From contig CALXOL010000007.1 of NCBI GenBank assembly GCA_944390015.1, positions 1 through 64,000 of the forward strand: a DNA stretch of 64,000 bases. Direction: 5' to 3'. This document shows, piece by piece, positions 59,151-64,000 of the stretch; the stretch's first letter is position 1, and every line of letters begins with the position of its first letter. This DNA is from an uncultured Spirochaetaceae bacterium. GTDB lineage: Bacteria > Spirochaetota > Spirochaetia > Sphaerochaetales > Sphaerochaetaceae. The notes beneath the pieces were generated by a model. It did not search any database and was not told the origin of the DNA. It saw only the letters and a list, made by a program, of their open reading frames with translations. The position numbers and the translations under genes are program-made.

Positions 59151-59703
59151 GAGCATGGGGGTCGTAAGCCCCCATTCTTATTACCCTATACGGTTTTTGT
59201 GTCATATCTATGATTGTGGAAGGAACTCCTTCTGAGACATCATTCGTTCTTACTATGAAATCCAATGTTTTATCAAATGTGCAAAGGACATCGTTAAATG
59301 TAAGAAGACTCCTCTCACCCGATATATTCACACTGGTAGAGAATATCGGGCCTGAAAGGGGAAGGAGACGAAGCATGAAAGGATCGGAGGGGACCCTGAT
59401 TGCATGAGTAGTGCCCACCTCGTCCATCAAGATGGCTGTAAGCGGCGCAGGATACACATCATAAAGCACCGATGGTACCTTAAGCGATGATAAGCGGAGA
59501 TCATCAAGCGAGATAAGGGTAATCAGGCTCTTATTCTGAGGTCTCTTCTTTATTTCATAGATTTTCTCAGCATTTACATCGTTTGCCCGTGCGGATATCC
59601 CATAAATCGTATCGCAGGGAATGGCCCCTACCTTATCAAGGTTCAAAAGCTCTGCGATGCTTTCAATTGAACTAAAACTTTTATCGATTATTACGCTTTG
59701 CAT
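59143..59703 (-). CDS. tsaC: Threonylcarbamoyl-AMP synthase (TsaC/Sua5/YrdC family)
   Basis: 186-aa enzyme that makes threonylcarbamoyl-AMP from Thr, bicarbonate and ATP for t6A. GAIPCDTIYGISARA, KIYEIKKRPQNKSLITLI, LTAILMDE, AIRVPSDPFMLRLL and GPIFSTSVNISGERS are the YrdC-domain motifs. Length fits TsaC rather than the longer Sua5. The ATG at 59703 lies within the end of the upstream gene, after AAGGA. It complements tsaE and tsaB at 17.2-18.4 kb. Confidence 0.93.
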   Translation of the reverse strand: MQSVIIDKSFSSIESIAELLNLDKVGAIPCDTIYGISARANDVNAEKIYEIKKRPQNKSLITLISLDDLRLSSLKVPSVLYDVYPAPLTAILMDEVGTTHAIRVPSDPFMLRLLPLSGPIFSTSVNISGERSLLTFNDVLCTFDKTLDFIVRTNDVSEGVPSTIIDMTQKPYRVIRMGAYDPHALI

Positions 59704-60097
59704 TACGCTTATCCTTCTTAAGCCAATCAAGAATAAATGTGATTGCAAGAGATGCGAAAACGCTTAGGAGAAACAGTGCGGAAAAAGGAAGATAGAACAC
59801 GCTCTGGCTCTCATCACGCCCCTTATCCTCTATAGGCGCAGCCGATGATGCTCTGTTTACCGCCACTACCTCCTCTCGTCCAAGGGAAAGGAAATTCTCT
59901 CCCATGCCTCCACCTTCTTCGGCTTTAAGCATCTCAAGTTCCGCTTCCCTACGCTCAACCTCATCTTTCAAGTCGTCAGAATATTTTCTCAACTGCCGGT
60001 TCACAAAGTAACCATTTGCGCTTAAAAACGTTACAGATAGTGAAAATATTATTACGAAACTTAAGGTGAAAGTAAGCAATTTCGTTCTTGCTAACAT
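59681..60097 (-). CDS. Hypothetical two-helix membrane protein
   Basis: 138 aa. An N-terminal hydrophobic helix (about 7-27), a charged helix (about 33-62; RKYSDDLKDEVERREAELEM), a low-complexity linker and a C-terminal helix (about 103-124) ending in a basic tail. A periplasmic loop is likely. No family recognised. It overlaps tsaC by 23 bp. TTGCAT-N17-TATAAA lies 12 nt before the ATG, with no Shine-Dalgarno. Confidence 0.6.
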   Translation of the reverse strand: MLARTKLLTFTLSFVIIFSLSVTFLSANGYFVNRQLRKYSDDLKDEVERREAELEMLKAEEGGGMGENFLSLGREEVVAVNRASSAAPIEDKGRDESQSVFYLPFSALFLLSVFASLAITFILDWLKKDKRNAKRNNR

Positions 60098-60172
60098 CTT
60101 ATTTCTTAGTTTATAATATTCTTTGAATTAACATGCAATAGTATTGTATGAGAATGCATTGGGGGCGAATGG

Positions 60173-60239
60173 CTAACAAATGACACTTTCATGCATATAG
60201 CTGTGTGTTAGTAGGTTCTCATGGGAGCCTGATGAAAGT
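60173..60239 (+). promoter_or_regulatory. Structured 5' leader with possible pseudoknot
   Basis: ACTTTCAT (60185-60192) pairs perfectly with ATGAAAGT (60232-60239) and encloses a hairpin AGGTTCT-CATG-GGAGCCT (60213-60219, 60224-60230). CTAACA (60173-60178) can pair with TGTTAG (60206-60211), crossing the first helix, which would make a pseudoknot or an alternative fold. The ribosome binding site CCGGAGG begins 2-3 nt after the closing helix. Confidence 0.5.
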
Positions 60240-60253
60240 AACCGGAGGAAATA

Positions 60254-61261
60254 GTGTCTAAATCTAACAGTTCTTTGAAGCTCATTATTTCTAGTGTGGT
60301 TATATCTGCCATCGTTCTCGGAATATTCGCAGTCATATTCCTTTTATATCTGGTACCTGCCTATCAGATTACGAATGATAGCATCTATAATGGCCTAATT
60401 AAGTTCTTTCCCGTCTTAATCGGATTGATTCTGATTCAGATAGGAATCATCGTCGGTAGAAGGAATGATAGGGAAGAAGATAAATCCGATCTTCTGCCTC
60501 CGAATGCATATGATAAGCCTCTCTATCAGGAAGCAAAGGATGATCCTAGTGCTGTCGAAGGTGTAAATTATGCTAAATTCGACAAGAGTGAAAGCAATGA
60601 AAACGTCACGGTCAAGGAAGTTCCAGTAGAGGTTGTTAAGGAAGTCGTAAAAGAAGTTCCTGTCGAAGTCGTTAAAGAAGTTGTCAGGGAAGTTCCTGTC
60701 GAGGTCATAAAAGAAGTCATCAAGGAAGTCCCTGTAGAGGTTGTTAAGGAAGTTCCGGCCGCTCAGGAAGCTGAGAAGACCATAGAGGTCGAGGTTCCTG
60801 TTGAGGTTATAAGGGAAGTTCCTGTTGAAGTAGTCAGGGAAGTTGAAAAAGTAGTTGAGAAGATTGTCGAAGTCCCTGTAGAGGTCATAAAGGAAGTTCC
60901 TGTTGAAGTAGAGAAAGAGGTGATAAAAGAGGTCGCAGGTGCGGTCGCAGAACCTCGCTATCTTAACCTTGAAGACACGATTAACGCAGAGATTGAATCG
61001 GCCAATACTTACGGATATGACTTAACCGTAGTAGCAATTAAAGCCAGAGAGAATCTTACAAGCATGGGAATCGAAGAGTTCTTCGGAGAAGACACGCTGG
61101 CATTTGATGGCGATGGAGGTAACATCTTCGTCGTTCTTCCTATGTATAACGAGATTGAAGCTAAATTCGCTCTTAGGAAGTTTGAACCACTCTCAGTTGT
61201 CCAGTATAAGGACGGAGATGCGGAAAAGCTTCTTTCAGCGCTGAAGAAAGGACTTAAGTAA
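60254..61261 (+). CDS. Membrane protein with PVEV repeats and GGDEF-like C-terminal domain
   Basis: 335 aa. Two membrane helices (about 8-35 and 47-68) are followed by a hydrophilic stretch and, from about 118 to 228, eight repeats of an EVPVEV unit separated by Lys/Arg/Glu spacers (VKEV, IREV). The C-terminal part (about 235-335) reads YGYDLTVVAIKAREN and FDGDGGNIFVVLPMYNEIEA, reminiscent of a degenerate GGDEF fold without the active-site sequence. The start is GTG at 60254, after GGAGG. Function unknown; the leader suggests regulated translation. Confidence 0.75.
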   Translation: MSKSNSSLKLIISSVVISAIVLGIFAVIFLLYLVPAYQITNDSIYNGLIKFFPVLIGLILIQIGIIVGRRNDREEDKSDLLPPNAYDKPLYQEAKDDPSAVEGVNYAKFDKSESNENVTVKEVPVEVVKEVVKEVPVEVVKEVVREVPVEVIKEVIKEVPVEVVKEVPAAQEAEKTIEVEVPVEVIREVPVEVVREVEKVVEKIVEVPVEVIKEVPVEVEKEVIKEVAGAVAEPRYLNLEDTINAEIESANTYGYDLTVVAIKARENLTSMGIEEFFGEDTLAFDGDGGNIFVVLPMYNEIEAKFALRKFEPLSVVQYKDGDAEKLLSALKKGLK

Positions 61262-61278
61262 TAAAGGTTTGAATTCAC

Positions 61279-61307
61279 ATCCTTCCTTTCGGGGAAGGAT
61301 TTTTTTT
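61279..61307 (+). terminator. Terminator of the PVEV-repeat gene
   Basis: Perfect 8-bp stem ATCCTTCC/GGAAGGAT (61279-61286, 61293-61300), 6-nt loop, then T7. Confidence 0.93.
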
Positions 61308-62229
61308 ATGCTTTAAATGGGATGTCAAAACTCATCCTGTCACGGGTAAGCACGGTATCAGAAAAGACAGAACTGGCCTCCTCATAAAGGAGACGCAACT
61401 CATCTTTTGAATATCTTGGAGAATAATGCTGGAGACACAGCTTCCCTACATTGGCATCCTTAGCAATCGTCGCAGCTTCTTTTGCCGTCATATGCTTCTT
61501 CTCATGGGCATCATCCTTAAGAGATTCATCGAACATCGCTTCACAGAAGAGTATGTCGCTGTCCTTCACAAATTCTGATATCTGCGGGAAGTATAATGTA
61601 TCGGTGATATAACTGTATTTCCGGCCTTTCCTCTCAGGGCCCATGACATCTAAACCTTTGACTACACGGCCATCATCCGTTACTACGGTCCCACCACTCT
61701 GAAGACGACCCCATAGCGGTCCTTTTGGTATGCCAAGAGCCTCAGCTTTATCGGGAAAGAACTCCCCTTTTCTGTTTTTCTCGACAAGTGTATAGCCAAA
61801 GCATGGCTTCGTATGTCTTAGGGCAAGGGCGTAGACGTAGAACTCATCCCTCTCCATCACAAGCCCCTCTTCAACGGGAATCACGATAATCTCGTAATTG
61901 ATATACATATCGAGAATCTTCCTGTTCTGCTCAACATAATCCCTAAGCTTCTCCGGGCCATAGATATATAATGGCTCATCCCTGTCCACCTGGCTTGAAA
62001 GCATCAGAATACCCGGCAGTCCAGTGACATGGTCCGCATGCATATGCGATATGAAGATCGAATCTATTTTCTTCCATTTGAGATTAAGCATCTTAAGGGA
62101 GACCTGTGTCCCCTCCCCTGCGTCAAAGAGGAATAAATCGCCATCTCTGCGAACAAGTGATGATGTAAGAAAACGACCAGGAAGAGGCATCATGCCGCTG
62201 GTTCCTATGCTGAAAACTTCGAAGCTCAT
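61306..62229 (-). CDS. rnz: Ribonuclease Z
   Basis: 307-aa metallo-beta-lactamase-fold tRNA 3' endonuclease. FLFDAGEGTQVSL, FISHMHADHVTGLPGIL (the HxHxDH zinc site), the GPLWGRLQSGGTV segment, YITDTLYFPQI, CEAMFDESL with HMTAKEAATIA, and LQHYSPRY are family motifs in order. None of the three tRNAs in the window encodes CCA, which agrees with a need for RNase Z processing. Promoter uncertain; TATCAT lies 11 nt before the ATG. Confidence 0.95.
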   Translation of the reverse strand: MSFEVFSIGTSGMMPLPGRFLTSSLVRRDGDLFLFDAGEGTQVSLKMLNLKWKKIDSIFISHMHADHVTGLPGILMLSSQVDRDEPLYIYGPEKLRDYVEQNRKILDMYINYEIIVIPVEEGLVMERDEFYVYALALRHTKPCFGYTLVEKNRKGEFFPDKAEALGIPKGPLWGRLQSGGTVVTDDGRVVKGLDVMGPERKGRKYSYITDTLYFPQISEFVKDSDILFCEAMFDESLKDDAHEKKHMTAKEAATIAKDANVGKLCLQHYSPRYSKDELRLLYEEASSVFSDTVLTRDRMSFDIPFKA

Positions 62230-62254
62230 ACTAGTGGAAAATGATAACAGTTTT

Positions 62255-63397
62255 CTATTCGGCAGAAAAGAGGCTTATAAGATGTACCTTTCTCAAATGC
62301 CTAAGCCCAACAAGCAGGCTTATAAAAGAAAAGAGCGCCAATACACTATTCAAGCCCGCCATACCTACCACGGGGTATCTTATGGAAAAAGATGTCAAAT
62401 ACGCATCCAGCGCATCATAGTCCATTGCAGATAGCAAGTTCAGTAGGTAAGGAAGAGATAAAGAGAATAAAAGAGCAAGGGCAATACCGAGGATAATCGA
62501 TATGAGCACGACAAGGAGGGTTATAATCGAATAAATATACCTTATCTCCCCTCCTGATAGCCCAGAAAGATATAAAAGAGCGATATCTTTTTTATCCCTA
62601 TCGATATAACGGATGGAGATGCTTGCAGCAAAGAACGATGCTAAAATGGCAAGAAGAGTCAACACTCCATACAAAACATTAACGCTGAAGACCACGTTAT
62701 CATAGATGCTCTTATATAAAACCCTATAGTCATATGCTTTATACCCAATACTGCTGAAATAATCCACAGTCTCATCAATTAAGGAAGAATCTTCCATGAT
62801 GATCTCTGTATATACATCGCCACTCAAAGATGATGAGGCGATATAACAAAGGCTCTCATCAAACTCCATATACCCTGAATCGAATACGGCAGAAAGAGTA
62901 CAGAGCAAAGGACGGGTCCGATTAAGATCCTCATCATAGACAAGTAATGTAAACCTGTCTGAGACTTCAAGAGATAACAGAGCTGCGCATCTACGGCTTA
63001 AAATGACAGGATTCAAATACCCGCCATCAGAGAATTCATCAAGATTAAGAAGTTTTTTCCTCTCTCTCGTAAAGTACGTTTGAAAATCCACACCTTTGAG
63101 CATCAGTGGGATGCTTTCCTCTTCGCTGAAAGCAAGGGCTCCAGCCTCTTTTACATGGAACAATGAGAGAGAGGGGTCATCTATCTCACCCTCGACTCTT
63201 ACAGAGCCAGAGCCAAGAAGGATGAGTAGCTTATCAATTCCTTCGGACATGCTTATGATGAATATGAGGGAGAAATTGAGTATGAAGGCAACCAATATGA
63301 TCAGCAGTGCAGGAGAAAACAGCCCTGCTTTATAGCTTAATGGCATTGAGAACCCCATCTTCCTCTTGATGTATAGCCCTAGATTAGAGACGCTCAA
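62255..63397 (-). CDS. FtsX/LolCE-type ABC permease
   Basis: 380-aa permease with one N-terminal helix (about 27-50), a large extracytoplasmic domain (about 60-235) and three C-terminal helices, the MacB/LolCE topology. With the downstream-reading ATPase it would form a lipoprotein-releasing or efflux complex; the abundance of lipoproteins in the window favours a Lol role, which is an inference. The start is predicted as TTG at 63397, 6 nt after GAGGAGG inside the ATPase gene end. Confidence 0.8.
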   Translation of the reverse strand: MSVSNLGLYIKRKMGFSMPLSYKAGLFSPALLIILVAFILNFSLIFIISMSEGIDKLLILLGSGSVRVEGEIDDPSLSLFHVKEAGALAFSEEESIPLMLKGVDFQTYFTRERKKLLNLDEFSDGGYLNPVILSRRCAALLSLEVSDRFTLLVYDEDLNRTRPLLCTLSAVFDSGYMEFDESLCYIASSSLSGDVYTEIIMEDSSLIDETVDYFSSIGYKAYDYRVLYKSIYDNVVFSVNVLYGVLTLLAILASFFAASISIRYIDRDKKDIALLYLSGLSGGEIRYIYSIITLLVVLISIILGIALALLFSLSLPYLLNLLSAMDYDALDAYLTSFSIRYPVVGMAGLNSVLALFSFISLLVGLRHLRKVHLISLFSAE

Positions 63398-64000
63398 GCA
63401 CACCTCCTCTCAAAACAAACCTCGTCTCCGTTTTACGGCTCAAGTCACTGTCATGGGTTACGAGGATGAATGAAATACCATCACATCTAAGAGAGGATGA
63501 GAATAAAAGCTCCTCCACAGATTTTTTCGACTCCTCATCAAGACTCCCGGTAGGCTCATCAAGAAATATAAGTCTTGCACCGTTTGCTACCGCCCTTGCG
63601 AGAGCCACACGTTGCCTCTCTCCTCCTGAGAGTTCCTTGGGTCTATGGTTAAACCTGTCTTTTAGTCCCATCTTGATTAACACTTCCTCTGCCCTATCAT
63701 AAGCATCTTTCTTCTTGAATCCTGCGATATTCAGAGCCAGAAGCACGTTTTCCAATGCTGAGAAATCCTCAAATAGAAGGGAATTCTGAAATACGAATCC
63801 TATCACATGCCTTCTAAGACGCTCAAAATCTGAAGGCTTGAATAAATCTGTGTCCTTGCCGTAATAGAGTATCTTCCCTCCATTTTTGCCATCGAGAAGA
63901 GCCAGTACGTTCAAAAGAGTACTCTTACCGCTTCCACTCTTTCCGATGATGGAACAGCTCTCTCCTTCCCTTATTGAGAAATCCAGACCTTTTAGAATCG
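63384..64000 (-). CDS. LolD/MacB-type ABC ATPase (5' end outside the window)
   Basis: Partial: the visible 205 codons lack the first residues. Walker A IIGKSGSGKSTLLNVLA, Q-loop FVFQNSLLFEDFSALENVLL, signature LSGGERQRVALARAVA, Walker B LIFLDEPTGSLD and the switch His in LVTHDSD are intact. The short form (LolD/FtsE/MacB-like) without accessory domains fits a partner for the permease, with which it overlaps by 14 bp. Confidence 0.9.
   Translation of the reverse strand, partial: ILKGLDFSIREGESCSIIGKSGSGKSTLLNVLALLDGKNGGKILYYGKDTDLFKPSDFERLRRHVIGFVFQNSLLFEDFSALENVLLALNIAGFKKKDAYDRAEEVLIKMGLKDRFNHRPKELSGGERQRVALARAVANGARLIFLDEPTGSLDEESKKSVEELLFSSSLRCDGISFILVTHDSDLSRKTETRFVLRGGVLERL

Overview
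This 64 kb window looks like the chromosome of a diderm, probably host-associated anaerobic spirochaete (Sphaerochaeta/Treponema-like). The assignment is an inference from an Ftp-like ApbE lipoprotein, many lipobox-bearing exported proteins, a Lol-type ABC system, GlnRS, diaminopropionate ammonia-lyase, a moderately AT-rich composition and a type II-like CRISPR repeat. No marker gene such as 16S rRNA is present, so it stays tentative. I see no insertion sequence, prophage or integrase. The left edge (CRISPR array and a YoeB/RelB-type toxin-antitoxin pair) is the only clearly accessory segment.

Layout. 1-1.05 kb: six-repeat CRISPR array and yoeB/relB. 1.1-9.4 kb: purine synthesis fusion gene, GltD-like flavoprotein, cytidylate-kinase-like gene, methyltransferase, azlCD exporter, ABC-F ATPase. 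9.6-14 kb: tRNA-Leu, MATE pump, tatD, class II aldolase. 14-19.3 kb: infC-rpmI-rplT, 6S RNA, a TPR protein with a Cys/His tail, tsaE-tsaB-trxB. 19.3-22.1 kb: glycogen genes glgA-glgC, followed by a candidate unassigned structured RNA. 22.4-26 kb: a minus-strand cluster (ilvE, Nudix, NAD(P)HX repair). 26.1-29.9 kb: TPP riboswitch with thiBPQ. 29.9-31.4 kb: a barrel-like protein with a caspase-fold lipoprotein. 31.4-37.2 kb: htrA-uvrB, methyltransferase, PfkB-like/apbE. 37.8-49 kb: glnS, MFS, HD, YkgJ-like, rRNA-type methyltransferase with a disordered Arg/Asp tail, phosphohexomutase, galE, dpaL, AAA ATPase, tRNA-Asn. 49.3-64 kb: exported 5'-nucleotidase, tRNA-Thr, InlB-repeat protein, avtA, second MATE pump, aroH, thiN, DUF1015, tsaC, a PVEV-repeat membrane protein with a structured leader, rnz and a truncated LolCDE-like ABC pair.

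Functional links. Thiamine is imported (thiBPQ under a TPP switch) and pyrophosphorylated by ThiN; no biosynthetic thi genes are visible here. t6A tRNA modification is represented by TsaB, TsaE and TsaC. GlgC/GlgA make glycogen, and phosphohexomutase/GalE feed nucleotide sugars. Outer envelope functions are represented by lipoproteins, HtrA and the Lol-type pair.

The most general observation is in the promoters. About a dozen genes lack a Shine-Dalgarno sequence and instead have a sigma70-type -10 element only 6-12 nt before the start codon, usually with a -35 element 17 or 18 nt further upstream. This predicts leaderless or near-leaderless mRNAs. Other genes in the same window carry strong AGGAGG sites, so two initiation modes seem to coexist.
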